Below the pieces are notes generated by a model, which did no database searches, was not told the DNA's origin, and saw only the letters and a program-made list of their open reading frames with translations. Positions 25,406 to 33,907 of a DNA stretch of 64,000 bases are shown here, piece by piece. The translations under genes and the position numbers were made by a program. Every line of letters begins with the position of its first letter. The first letter of the stretch is position 1. Source of the stretch: an uncultured Bacilli bacterium (GTDB lineage Bacteria; Bacillota_I; Bacilli_A; ML615J-28; CAG-313); contig CAKPBI010000003.1 of assembly GCA_934140285.1 (NCBI GenBank), positions 1 through 64,000 on the forward strand. The letters run 5' to 3'.

Positions 25406-26827
25406 ATGGAGAATAGACGAACTGTTCCCTATAATGTAGATGCTGAAATCTATGTCTTAGGTAGTGCTTTTATTGACAACCGCCTATTAAGTGGTTATAT
25501 TGGAAAATTAACAGAAAATGATTTTTATGATGAACGAAATCAAGTAATCTATCGTGCAATGATTAATTTATTCAATCAAGGTAAAAAGGTTGAAATAATT
25601 ACAGTTGTTGAAGAATTAAAACGATTAGGCGTCAATGTTGATGAAGCATATCGTGTTTATCTACTAGATTTAATTGATGCTGTTCCATCAACTTCAACAA
25701 CAAACTTATATATGCAAATAGTTGAAGAAAAATCACTTGAAAGAAAACTTTTAAAAGATATGCAAGAAATATCAGATGATATCTTATCAAGTAGATTAGA
25801 CTTTAATGGTATTTTAGATAAGACTGAAGATTCGATTATTAACGTAATCAAAAAACGACGTACATCGTTAATAATGGGAATTGATAAAGCCAGTGATATT
25901 GTATATCAACAAATTCAAAAATTCACTGAAAATAATAGTGATTTAACTGGCCTTGATACAGGATATCCTAATCTTAATAAAACAACACTAGGATTCCAAA
26001 AGGGTGACTTAATGATTCTTGCAGCAAGACCATCTGTTGGTAAATCAACATATGCCATCAATCTTGCCATCCAAGTTAGTAAATTAAATAATGCCCATGT
26101 AGCTTTATTCTCTCTAGAAATGAGTATTGAACAATTACTTATGAGAATGTACAGCTATCAAGCAGAAATTGAACTTTCAAATATTAGAAGTGGTAAGTTA
26201 TCAAGTGAAGATATGTTACTATTAGGCCTTGCGAAACAAGATTTATCAAAACTTCATATTTATTTTGATGAAGATAGTTCAAGTAACATTTCAGATATTA
26301 GAACTAAATGTCGTCAATTAAAGAATGAAGGAAAACTTGATTTTGTAATCATTGACTATCTTCAATTAATTACAGCTGTTAACTCAAGAGGGAATAGACA
26401 AGAAGAAGTATCTATGATTTCTCGTTCCTTAAAAACCCTTGCTCGTGAACTAGAAGTTCCAATTTTAGCTTTATCACAACTTTCAAGAAGCATTGAAGGT
26501 CGTGAAAACAAAATACCACAACTTGCGGACTTACGTGAATCAGGAAGTATCGAACAAGATGCCGACTTAGTATTATTCTTATTTAGACGTGCTGATGTTG
26601 AAGATGAAAGTGAGTCATCAAGTGAAGATAATCAACAACAAACCCCAAGAAAGAAGAATGAAGAAGTCATTCAAGAAATTGTTCTTTCGGTTGCTAAAAA
26701 CCGTCAAGGTCCTCTTAACTACATTGATTATCATTTCTACGGTTCATATTGTCGTTTTAATGAACAAAGAATTACGAAGAAGTTACTCGTAAAAAAAGCA
26801 AAGAAAAAGAAAAATTTTACTGAATAA
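25406..26827 (+). CDS. dnaB: Replicative DNA helicase
   Basis: A 473-residue hexameric helicase (DnaC in Bacillus naming). The N-terminal helical domain (about 8-105, VPYNVDAEIYVLGSAF) is followed by a RecA-like motor with Walker A (ARPSVGKSTYA, near 207-217), Walker B (DFVIIDYLQLI), and the LSQLSRSIEGRENKIPQLADLRESGSIEQDAD block. A Ser/Glu-rich insert (about 397-415) precedes the last strand, and the end is very basic. It follows gdpP-rplI by 9 bp. Confidence 0.97.
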   Translation: MENRRTVPYNVDAEIYVLGSAFIDNRLLSGYIGKLTENDFYDERNQVIYRAMINLFNQGKKVEIITVVEELKRLGVNVDEAYRVYLLDLIDAVPSTSTTNLYMQIVEEKSLERKLLKDMQEISDDILSSRLDFNGILDKTEDSIINVIKKRRTSLIMGIDKASDIVYQQIQKFTENNSDLTGLDTGYPNLNKTTLGFQKGDLMILAARPSVGKSTYAINLAIQVSKLNNAHVALFSLEMSIEQLLMRMYSYQAEIELSNIRSGKLSSEDMLLLGLAKQDLSKLHIYFDEDSSSNISDIRTKCRQLKNEGKLDFVIIDYLQLITAVNSRGNRQEEVSMISRSLKTLARELEVPILALSQLSRSIEGRENKIPQLADLRESGSIEQDADLVLFLFRRADVEDESESSSEDNQQQTPRKKNEEVIQEIVLSVAKNRQGPLNYIDYHFYGSYCRFNEQRITKKLLVKKAKKKKNFTE

Positions 26828-26844
26828 GACTGGAGTGAATTAAT

Positions 26845-27918
26845 ATGACAAGCCGTTTAGAGGTTATATGTCAAAGATATGATCAAATATCAACAATGCT
26901 TACAGATATGACTATCATTAGTGACATAAAAAAACTAACTGAACTTTCAAAAGAACAACGTTCAATTGAAAAGATAGTTTTAAAATATCGTGAATTACAA
27001 CAAGTAGAAAAAGACATTGCTGATTTAAAAGAAATGCAAAAAGATGAAGATGCTGAAATTAGAGAAATGGCTGAGGTTGAACTTCCTGAAGCTGAACAAA
27101 AGAAAGCAGCATTAGAAGAAGAACTAAAGATTCTTCTTTTACCAAAAGATCCAAACGATGAGAAAAACGTAATTGTTGAAATAAGAGGAGCTGCTGGTGG
27201 TGATGAAGCAAATATCTTTGCAGGCGATTTATATCGTATGTACTTAAAATTTGCCGAATCAAAAGGTTGGAAAGTTGAAACAATTGACTCTGAACCTTGT
27301 GAAGCAGGTGGTTTCGCAAAAATCTCCTTCATGGTTACTGGTGATTCGGTATACTCTCAACTAAAATATGAATCAGGATCACATCGTGTTCAACGTGTAC
27401 CAGTAACAGAATCAGCAGGAAGAATTCATACTTCTACTGCGACGGTACTTGTAATGCCTGAAGCTGATGAACTAGAAGTAAACTTAGATATGAATGATGT
27501 TAGAATTGATATCTTCTGCTCTAGTGGACCTGGTGGACAAAGTGTTAACACTACCAAATCTGCAATTCGTGTAACGCATATTCCAACTGGTATTGTGGTA
27601 TCATGTCAAGATGGAAAGAGCCAACATGAAAACAAAGCAAGTGCCCTAAAAGTATTACAAGCAAGACTATACGATAAAATGCTAGAAGAAAAAGAAGCTC
27701 AAGAAGGAGCTGAAAGACAAGCAAAAATTGGTAGAGGTAATCGTAGTGAAAAGATTAGAACTTACAACTATCCTCAAAACCGTGTAACTGATCATAGAAT
27801 TGGCTTTACAATTCAACAATTAGATCGCGTTATGGAAGGTAAACTTGATAGCATTATCGAAGCATTAATAACTTATGAACAAAAGCGTCTTCTAAGTATG
27901 GAAGAAACAAACGAATAA
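26845..27918 (+). CDS. prfA: Peptide chain release factor 1
   Basis: A 357-residue class I release factor for UAA and UAG. The PxT recognition tripeptide (RVPVTESAGRIHTS) and the catalytic GGQ loop (SGPGGQSVNTTKSAIR) are present, with the N-terminal helical domain and the RTYNYPQNRVTDHRIG segment. Length is normal. It follows dnaB by 17 bp and is followed by a terminator. Confidence 0.97.
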   Translation: MTSRLEVICQRYDQISTMLTDMTIISDIKKLTELSKEQRSIEKIVLKYRELQQVEKDIADLKEMQKDEDAEIREMAEVELPEAEQKKAALEEELKILLLPKDPNDEKNVIVEIRGAAGGDEANIFAGDLYRMYLKFAESKGWKVETIDSEPCEAGGFAKISFMVTGDSVYSQLKYESGSHRVQRVPVTESAGRIHTSTATVLVMPEADELEVNLDMNDVRIDIFCSSGPGGQSVNTTKSAIRVTHIPTGIVVSCQDGKSQHENKASALKVLQARLYDKMLEEKEAQEGAERQAKIGRGNRSEKIRTYNYPQNRVTDHRIGFTIQQLDRVMEGKLDSIIEALITYEQKRLLSMEETNE

Positions 27919-27924
27919 AATAAA

Positions 27925-27953
27925 GAGAATAGTTCATTGAACTATTCTTTTTT
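27925..27953 (+). terminator. Terminator after prfA
   Basis: GAATAGTTCA and TGAACTATTC form a 10-bp stem, then a T-run. Confidence 0.88.
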
Positions 27954-27995
27954 GCATATTATTATCTTAAAGTACTATAATATATTGGTGATAAT

Positions 27996-29114
27996 ATGTC
28001 TTTATTTGTTGATGTTAATAGAATTAAAAAAAATATAAAATTAATAAAAGAAACTACAAAAAAAGAAATAATGGCGGTTTTAAAGGATAATGCCTATGGA
28101 ATATCTTCCAACAAGATGATTGAAATACTTTATAAATGTAATGTAAAATGGATAGTTTATAATACCTATAAAGAATACCTAAAAGATAAAACCTTAATTA
28201 TTAAACGTCATCTAAATGTTTTAATTCTTGAAAGTATAACCAAAAAGATGATAGATGATAACTACAAAAATTTATATCTATCGATTAATTCAAAAGATGA
28301 TTTTTTAAATAATGAAACCTATATAACTAAACCCCTAAACATTCATCTACAAATTGATACAGGAATGAATAGAATGGGAATAAGAAGTATAGATGAAGCA
28401 AAAGAAATAATTAATCTAATAACCAAAAATAAAAACATAAATCTAGATGGTATTTATACACATTTTAGTAGTAGTGATAATGAATATGAATATTATTATA
28501 GACAACTACATAAATTTAAAAAATACTTAAAATTATATCCATTTAAAAATATTCATTCTGCCGCAACCTCATCATTAAATAAAAAGATAATTGGTAATAT
28601 GGTAAGAATAGGTCTAGCCTTATATGGATATGGAAACAGAACCCTTAATCTATTGCCATCTATCTCATATGTTTCAAGAATCATTAATTCCTTTAAGGTT
28701 TTACCAAATGAGTCCATCGGATATGATCAAAAGTTTGTAACTAAAGAAGAAGGTTATATTTCTGTAGTTCCTATTGGATATTATGATATTTCAGGAGTAT
28801 CTCATCTTATAATAAATAAGCAAAAAATCCCTATTGTTGGAAAAACATGTATGAACCATCTTTTCTTATTCTCTAAAAATGAAAATAAAAAAAGTTCTCA
28901 ATTGCTAGTTTTATCAAAAAATGATATAATAGGAAGAGTAAAATATAATTGGTATCAAATACTTATTTCATTAAAAAATACACCTAAAAATTTTATAGAA
29001 AGAGGTTCTTATGACATATCAACAATTTTTAAAAGAACAAAAAAAACGCATCAAAAATACCAACTTAGAAGAAGAAGCTATCAAAATCTTAGTATTAGAA
29101 CTATCAGGGCTTGA
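27996..29114 (+). CDS. alr: Alanine racemase-like PLP enzyme, divergent
   Basis: A 372-residue fold type III PLP protein. The PLP-lysine block reads MAVLKDNAYG (usually VVKANAYG); LQIDTGMNRMGI, THFSSSDN and VRIGLALYGYG match alanine racemase. The C-terminal domain has ESIGYDQKF (catalytic Tyr region), VPIGYYDISG (usually GYADG) and GKTCMNHLFLF (usually CMDQ), so several conserved residues differ. Racemases end near a PRxY motif; here a basic tail of about 30 extra residues runs on and overlaps prmC by 104 bp. It probably supplies D-alanine for the wall, or acts on another amino acid. Confidence 0.8.
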   Translation: MSLFVDVNRIKKNIKLIKETTKKEIMAVLKDNAYGISSNKMIEILYKCNVKWIVYNTYKEYLKDKTLIIKRHLNVLILESITKKMIDDNYKNLYLSINSKDDFLNNETYITKPLNIHLQIDTGMNRMGIRSIDEAKEIINLITKNKNINLDGIYTHFSSSDNEYEYYYRQLHKFKKYLKLYPFKNIHSAATSSLNKKIIGNMVRIGLALYGYGNRTLNLLPSISYVSRIINSFKVLPNESIGYDQKFVTKEEGYISVVPIGYYDISGVSHLIINKQKIPIVGKTCMNHLFLFSKNENKKSSQLLVLSKNDIIGRVKYNWYQILISLKNTPKNFIERGSYDISTIFKRTKKTHQKYQLRRRSYQNLSIRTIRA

Positions 29115-29859
29115 TGGAGCAAATTTTCTTCTTGCTTTAAATGAAGAAATACCAGAAGAAACATATCAACAATTAGTTAAGGCTGTAGATGAGTATATTG
29201 TTCATGGCATTCCTATTCAACATATCCTTGGATACAGTTATTTCTTTGGATATAAAATGAAAGTAAGTGATGCTGTCTTGATTCCTCGTCCTGAGACTGA
29301 AGAATTAGTTGGATACGTACTTTCCACATATGATGATGTGTTTAATGGTAAGAAGGTAAAGGTAGTCGATGTAGGTACTGGCTCTGGTGCTATCGCAATA
29401 GCCCTCTCTAAAGAAGAACCTAACATGACATTATCTGCTACCGACATCAGTAATGAAGCATTAGATGTTGCTAAGTTAAATGCTAAACAAAATGATACAG
29501 AAGTTACTTTTTATCAAGGGGATATGTTACAACCTTTAATAGAAAGAAATCTAAAATTTGATATTTTAGTATCTAATCCTCCATATATCCCAGATCATGA
29601 ATATGTAGAAGATATTGTTATAAACAATGAGCCTCATGTTGCTTTATTTGGTGGAGAAGATGGAATGAATTTCTATGATATAATTTTAAGAGATGCTCAA
29701 AAAATCTTAAATACTCCGAGTTTTATTGCCTTTGAACATAGTTATAATAAGAAAAAAGAAATGCATGAATTAATAAAAAAATACTTTCCAAATTCAAAAT
29801 ACGAAACAATCAAAGATTTAAGTGGTAAAGATCGTATCACCATCATTATTAATGAGTAA
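29011..29859 (+). CDS. prmC: Release factor glutamine methyltransferase
   Basis: A 282-residue SAM-dependent enzyme that methylates the Gln of the GGQ loop in RF1 and RF2. The N-terminal helical substrate-binding domain (MTYQQFLKEQ to about residue 75) precedes the Rossmann domain with VVDVGTGSGAIAIAL and the NPPY catalytic motif (LVSNPPYIP). The start lies within the alr gene, after AGAGG, and cannot move downstream without losing the N-terminal domain. It is near prfA, its usual partner. Confidence 0.95.
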   Translation: MTYQQFLKEQKKRIKNTNLEEEAIKILVLELSGLDGANFLLALNEEIPEETYQQLVKAVDEYIVHGIPIQHILGYSYFFGYKMKVSDAVLIPRPETEELVGYVLSTYDDVFNGKKVKVVDVGTGSGAIAIALSKEEPNMTLSATDISNEALDVAKLNAKQNDTEVTFYQGDMLQPLIERNLKFDILVSNPPYIPDHEYVEDIVINNEPHVALFGGEDGMNFYDIILRDAQKILNTPSFIAFEHSYNKKKEMHELIKKYFPNSKYETIKDLSGKDRITIIINE

Positions 29860-29862
29860 TCT

Positions 29863-30486
29863 ATGAAACTATTATGTTTTATTTTATCATTATTTAGTTT
29901 ATTAAGTACCAAAGTATATATAACCCAAAAAGAAAAATTCTTAAATACGATAAATAGTGCATATGCAGAATATGAAGTATTTGAAAAAGAATTATCTGTT
30001 GGTACTTTAATTATCTCTAAAGGTAAAGTTGAAGAAACGGAAACTTTATCCTTGTATTTTGAAACAAACGAAAGTAAAAAATATAATCTTGTTGTAAAAG
30101 AAGACCGAAAAACTTTTACAATGTCAAAAGATGATTACCAAATCTTCTATAACATTAAGCTCAAAGAATCATCAACATATAAGATAGTAATTTCTCAATC
30201 GGGACTAACATACTATGAAATATCATTAAGTGATATTACTTTCACTAGTAAAGTTGGGGAGGGAAATAATGATTTTCCTTATACTACAAAATTAAAAAAT
30301 AAACTTCCAACTCTTGTTTATATCTTTATTGGTGGTTTAATATTTATTCTATTAGAAGCTGTAGTAATTATCTTAATTATTATGAAAAAGAAATCAAAAC
30401 AAAAAACAATAGTAGAGACATCAAATAACATAACATACAATAGTATGGGCTATGAAGTAGTAGGTGATGAACATGAAACTAAATGA
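29863..30486 (+). CDS. Exported single-pass membrane protein, unknown
   Basis: A 207-residue protein with an N-terminal signal-like segment (about 1-18), an extracytoplasmic domain of about 120 residues rich in beta strands, one membrane segment (about 148-172) and a short basic cytoplasmic tail. I recognise no family. It starts 3 bp after prmC and overlaps the ywlC-type gene by 14 bp, so it belongs to the same transcription unit. Neither the sequence nor the neighbours point to a function. Confidence 0.65.
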   Translation: MKLLCFILSLFSLLSTKVYITQKEKFLNTINSAYAEYEVFEKELSVGTLIISKGKVEETETLSLYFETNESKKYNLVVKEDRKTFTMSKDDYQIFYNIKLKESSTYKIVISQSGLTYYEISLSDITFTSKVGEGNNDFPYTTKLKNKLPTLVYIFIGGLIFILLEAVVIILIIMKKKSKQKTIVETSNNITYNSMGYEVVGDEHETK

Positions 30487-31048
30487 TTTTTTAAAAATCC
30501 CCAAAGAAGAATTAGTCGGAAAAATAATTTGTTTTCCTACGGATACAGTCTATGGGGTTGCAGCAATGTTTAATGACAAAGAAGCTGCTGAAAAAATCTA
30601 TCAATTAAAAGAAAGAGATATTCATAAAGCTCTACCAGTTCTCGCGGGGAACCTTGATGATGTTTTAAAATATGTCGAAATCCCTAACCCCCAAGTAACT
30701 GAAATTATGAAAGAATATTGGCCGGGAGCTTTAACTATCATTTTTAACAAGAAAAATGATGTAAAATATTTAGTTAATGAAGAATTTAAAACCATCGGTT
30801 TTAGAATACCTAATTCTTTAGTCGCAAGAACAATTCTAAATAAGTATGGCCCTTTTCTTACCACAAGTGTAAATTTAAGTGGTTCACTTCCTTTAAATAG
30901 TTATGAAGAAATAACAAAACATTTTGGGGATAGAATAGACTATATTATTGAAGATGTTGAAACAACATCAAATGTTTCATCCACCGTCGTTGACGCAACA
31001 TCTCATCCTTTTAAAATACTAAGACAAGGCGATATTATTATTAAATAA
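30473..31048 (+). CDS. Threonylcarbamoyl-AMP synthase (Sua5/YwlC type)
   Basis: A 191-residue YrdC-fold protein. GKIICFPTDTVYGVAAMF, KALPVLAG, YWPGALTIIF, IGFRIPNSLVAR and TSVNLSG are the hallmark blocks. It makes threonylcarbamoyl-AMP for the t6A37 modification of ANN-decoding tRNAs. The length is that of the TsaC-like short form without the C-terminal Sua5 domain. ATG 30473 is chosen because AGGTGAT lies just upstream. In B. subtilis ywlC also lies just after prfA-prmC and near spoIIR. Confidence 0.92.
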   Translation: MKLNDFLKIPKEELVGKIICFPTDTVYGVAAMFNDKEAAEKIYQLKERDIHKALPVLAGNLDDVLKYVEIPNPQVTEIMKEYWPGALTIIFNKKNDVKYLVNEEFKTIGFRIPNSLVARTILNKYGPFLTTSVNLSGSLPLNSYEEITKHFGDRIDYIIEDVETTSNVSSTVVDATSHPFKILRQGDIIIK

Positions 31049-31055
31049 TTAAAAT

Positions 31056-31088
31056 TAAGATTGAGTAATAGTTTTACTCAATCTTTTT
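31056..31088 (+). terminator. Terminator after the ywlC-type gene
   Basis: AAGATTGAGTAA and TTACTCAATCTT form a 12-bp stem with a T-run. Confidence 0.9.
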
Positions 31089-31137
31089 TACTATGTATAT
31101 AATCAATTTTATCGGATATACTATAAATGGTGATAAA

Positions 31138-31611
31138 ATGGAAAAAATTAGAAATAAATTATATATTCTTGCTTTATTAATCTTTACATTATTTTTGTTA
31201 AATGGATGTACAACCAAAAATGATAGTTTAAGGCTTAGAATAATAGCTTCATCCAACTCGGAGATTGATCAACAAAACAAAATAGAAGTAAAAGAAGCAA
31301 TAAAAAAAATATATGAGGAAAATCCCCATATAAAATATTTTCAGATTCTTGATGAGTTAAAAAAGAAAATTAAGAAACCATATATTAATACCATAAAGGT
31401 AGAATATAAAAATGAAACATATCCTGCTAAATCATATAATGATGAATTTATCCCCTCAGGTACTTATCCATCAATTGTTATAACAATAGGTGAAGGAAAG
31501 GGAAAAAACTTTTGGACTTTACTTTATCCAGATTTCTTTAAGATTTCATTTGATGATAACAATGAAATAGAGTATCGCAGTTATATCTATGATAAAATAA
31601 AGAAAAAGTAA
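31138..31611 (+). CDS. spoIIR: SpoIIR-like lipoprotein
   Basis: A 157-residue protein. After a lipoprotein signal (LFLLNGC, lipid-modified Cys near residue 22) comes a region matching SpoIIR: LRLRIIASSNSEIDQQNKIEVKEAI, YPAKSYNDEFIPSGTY and ITIGEGKGKNFWTLLYP (the family has IGEGKGKNWWCVLFP). SpoIIR is made in the forespore and activates SpoIIGA and sigma-E in the mother cell. Position agrees: in B. subtilis spoIIR lies between prmC and ywlC. Here it is shorter and lipidated. It has its own weak start signal and a terminator just upstream. Confidence 0.75.
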   Translation: MEKIRNKLYILALLIFTLFLLNGCTTKNDSLRLRIIASSNSEIDQQNKIEVKEAIKKIYEENPHIKYFQILDELKKKIKKPYINTIKVEYKNETYPAKSYNDEFIPSGTYPSIVITIGEGKGKNFWTLLYPDFFKISFDDNNEIEYRSYIYDKIKKK

Positions 31612-31677
31612 TATTCTTTTAAAAAGATTAATAATGGGGTATAATAGTATTATAATATGATAAAGGAAGGTAATACT

Positions 31678-32118
31678 ATGAAATTAGCAATTGGATCAGA
31701 CCATGCAGGATTTGAACTAAAAGAACAAGCCAAGGAATATTTAAAATCAAAAGGATATGAAGTAATTGATTATGGAACTAACTCTAAAGAATCAGTAGAT
31801 TACCCTGATTATGCTAAACCTGTAAGTTACGCTGTAAAAAACAATGAAGTTGAATATGGAATTCTCATATGTTATACCGGAATTGGAATGTCAATGTCCA
31901 GCAATAAAGTAAAAGGCATTCGTGCTGCACTTGTAACAAATGTCGAGAATGCACGTTTAACTAGAGAACATAATAATGCTAATGTCCTATGTATAGGTGC
32001 AAAAGATGTTTCATTTGAATTATTAAAGGAAATCCTAGATACTTTTCTTAATACTAAATTTTTAGGTGATCGTCATTTAAGAAGAGTGAATAAGGTAATG
32101 GCTCTTGAAAATGAATAA
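31678..32118 (+). CDS. rpiB: Ribose-5-phosphate isomerase B family
   Basis: A 146-residue RpiB/LacAB-family isomerase linking ribose-5-phosphate and ribulose-5-phosphate. MKLAIGSDHAGFELKE, the catalytic Cys loop (CYTGIGMSMSSNKVKGIRAAL), HNNANVLCIGAK and GDRHLRRV are present. B. subtilis ywlF lies at the matching place. AAAGGAAGG gives the start at 31678; the earlier frame has no such site. It overlaps the next gene by 8 bp. Confidence 0.93.
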   Translation: MKLAIGSDHAGFELKEQAKEYLKSKGYEVIDYGTNSKESVDYPDYAKPVSYAVKNNEVEYGILICYTGIGMSMSSNKVKGIRAALVTNVENARLTREHNNANVLCIGAKDVSFELLKEILDTFLNTKFLGDRHLRRVNKVMALENE

Positions 32119-32380
32119 AGAAAAGAAAAAGATGAACCCCGTTATTAAGGATATTGTTCTAACCAACCTTATTCAACTTGGAACAATCATTTTATTTGGG
32201 GTATTAACAGGATATTTACTATGGCGTAATGCGGAAAAAGAAAAAGATCCTCAAGGAAATATCTACTTCATTTTTAGCATAGTTTTATTCGCAGTAATTG
32301 GTATTACGATATTTACAGTTAAAACTGTAAAGAAAATTAAAACCTATAAGAAAGGAAAGGAGAACAAATCAAATGAATAA
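32111..32380 (+). CDS. Small membrane protein, AtpI-like position
   Basis: An 89-residue protein with two membrane segments (about 16-36 and 52-71) and charged ends. It lies between rpiB and a YwzB homologue, the interval that in B. subtilis holds ywlG to the atp operon, whose first gene encodes the small membrane protein AtpI. Two-segment AtpI/AtpZ proteins look like this, but no signature residues allow a firm call. The start overlaps rpiB and the stop overlaps the next gene by 8 bp. Confidence 0.6.
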   Translation: MNKEKKKMNPVIKDIVLTNLIQLGTIILFGVLTGYLLWRNAEKEKDPQGNIYFIFSIVLFAVIGITIFTVKTVKKIKTYKKGKENKSNE

Positions 32381-32588
32381 TTATAATAATATTTTATATG
32401 TTATTATTTTCTTTCTAATGATGGTTGTGTCTTTTCTATTATTACTTGCTAGCAACTTTGAAAAACTATTTAAACAAGGTAAAATAACGGAAATAAGAAT
32501 AGCCTATGTTATTGCTTCAATAATTATTAGTTACTTAGTAACTAGTGCCTTCATAACCTTAGTTGAGAGAATTCATAATATATTTTAA
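32373..32588 (+). CDS. DUF1146 family membrane protein (YwzB)
   Basis: A 71-residue protein with two membrane segments separated by a basic loop with LFKQGKITEIRIAYVI and SYLVTSAFI, which is the DUF1146/YwzB pattern. Function is unknown. In B. subtilis ywzB follows the atp operon and precedes murAA and spoIIQ; here it directly precedes the SpoIIQ homologue. AAAGGAG stands before the ATG. Confidence 0.8.
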   Translation: MNNYNNILYVIIFFLMMVVSFLLLLASNFEKLFKQGKITEIRIAYVIASIIISYLVTSAFITLVERIHNIF

Positions 32589-32651
32589 ATTTATATAGAA
32601 ATTTTTGTATAACACTTAATATTTGGTTAATACTAAATATGAGGTGAAATT

Positions 32652-33290
32652 ATGAAATTGTTTAAGAAAATTGCTCAACACAAATTTCAGTTTTTCTTCT
32701 TTGTTGGTTTAGTTGGATTACTTGTTGTAGCTTTAGTTGTAAGTGCAAGCTCATCAACAACAAAGCCTAATGACCCTACTAAGGATCCAGAAAAACCAAA
32801 CGTTGATCCAGGTGTTGATGTTAAACCTGAGGAATTAATGACTCTTCCATTTGATAAAACCATGGATTACACAATTGTTCGTAAATTTTATGAAAAAGAT
32901 GAAACTAAAGAAAATCAAAAGCTTGGTCTAATAAAATATCAAAATAGTTATCGTACTAGTCTTGGAACAAGTTTTGCGAAAAAAGATGATACCGCATTTG
33001 ATGTATTAGCTGTCTTTAGTGGTAAAGTAGTAGAAGTAAAAGAAAATCCATTATTTTCAAATTATGTTGTAATTGAACATAAAGATGGAGTAAAAACTTA
33101 TTACTATGGTTTAAGTGAAGTATGCGTAACTGTTGGTAAAGAAGTAGCTCAAGGTGATAAACTTGGGGTAAGTGGAAAAACTGAGATTGATGCAGAAACT
33201 GGCAATCATGTTTATTTTAAAATATGTAAAGCTGGAACATACTACAATCCTGAAAAATTAATCGGGAAAAAGTTAACTGAAATTAAGTAA
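32652..33290 (+). CDS. spoIIQ: SpoIIQ-like M23 (LytM-fold) protein
   Basis: A 212-residue single-pass protein: membrane segment (about 14-32), a Pro/Lys/Asp linker, then a LytM domain. VRKFYEKDETKENQ, GLIKYQNSYRTSLGTSF, FDVLAVFSGKVVEVKENPLFSNYVVIEHKDGVKTYYYGLSEV and SGNHV-like TGNHVYFKI line up with SpoIIQ, the forespore half of the SpoIIQ-SpoIIIAH channel. The metal ligands of active M23 enzymes are lost: the first His is replaced (RTSLGTS) and HxH reads HVY, so it is probably a structural protein, as for B. subtilis SpoIIQ. Confidence 0.82.
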   Translation: MKLFKKIAQHKFQFFFFVGLVGLLVVALVVSASSSTTKPNDPTKDPEKPNVDPGVDVKPEELMTLPFDKTMDYTIVRKFYEKDETKENQKLGLIKYQNSYRTSLGTSFAKKDDTAFDVLAVFSGKVVEVKENPLFSNYVVIEHKDGVKTYYYGLSEVCVTVGKEVAQGDKLGVSGKTEIDAETGNHVYFKICKAGTYYNPEKLIGKKLTEIK

Positions 33291-33325
33291 AAAAACTGCT
33301 AGTAAATGCTAGCAGTTTTCTTCTT
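33291..33325. terminator. Bidirectional terminator
   Basis: AAAACTGCTAG and CTAGCAGTTTT pair, with A-rich and T-rich flanks. It serves spoIIQ and the convergent minus-strand pair. Confidence 0.88.
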
Positions 33326-33337
33326 TTAATATGTATA

Positions 33338-33907
33338 TTACTTTTTTAAATTATTTTTAGATATAGTTAAAATATATGGCGAAGTAGGTCGATTGTAATT
33401 TTGATATTTACATACTAAAAAATCTTTGCTTGATAATGACTTTACATATTCATCAATCATTGAACTTTCAATTTTACCTTCCTCATGCCAAGGATATAAA
33501 ACTATAATAATTAACATATCAGGATTTAACCAAAACCTGCTTAAGACTTTTTTTAAACTAGCCATTGTGCTTTCATGGTTAGTAGTAATTGATTTATCCC
33601 CATTTGGAAGATACCCTAAGTTATAGATAATTAAGTCAAGATTAGTTTCATCAATAAATTCATGACTTTTGAGCTTTAGAGTTACATTTTCAATATTTTC
33701 TTTTTTTAATTCATCTAAAGTATAATCAAGAGCTATTTGTTGAATATCATAACTATAGACATGACCAATGGTTGAAAGTAGTTTTGCCATAAAGATTGTA
33801 TCACTACCTCTACCACATGTTGCGTCAACAAAAACCATATTTTCATGTTTAAATCTTTTAAAATAATCATTTATTAATAGATGGGAAAATTCAACTATTT
33901 TGTACAT
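33338..33907 (-). CDS. YtqB-type rRNA methyltransferase-like protein
   Basis: A 189-residue SAM-dependent Rossmann methyltransferase of the YtqB group (putative rRNA methylase). Motif I is VFVDATCGRGSDTIFMA, followed by VYSYDIQQIAL; the NLGYLP motif follows a predicted beta strand, and GDKSITT is present. In Firmicutes it is usually adjacent to the radical SAM protein YtqA, as here, where the two overlap by 13 bp. The reported substrate class is not certain; some members act on the wobble uridine pathway of tRNA. Confidence 0.87.
   Translation of the reverse strand: MYKIVEFSHLLINDYFKRFKHENMVFVDATCGRGSDTIFMAKLLSTIGHVYSYDIQQIALDYTLDELKKENIENVTLKLKSHEFIDETNLDLIIYNLGYLPNGDKSITTNHESTMASLKKVLSRFWLNPDMLIIIVLYPWHEEGKIESSMIDEYVKSLSSKDFLVCKYQNYNRPTSPYILTISKNNLKK

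Noticed and set aside
26883..27332. A 149-codon Ser/Phe-rich minus-strand frame within prfA
   Set aside because: Antisense shadow of Glu/Lys-rich release factor sequence; no start signal or known domain.
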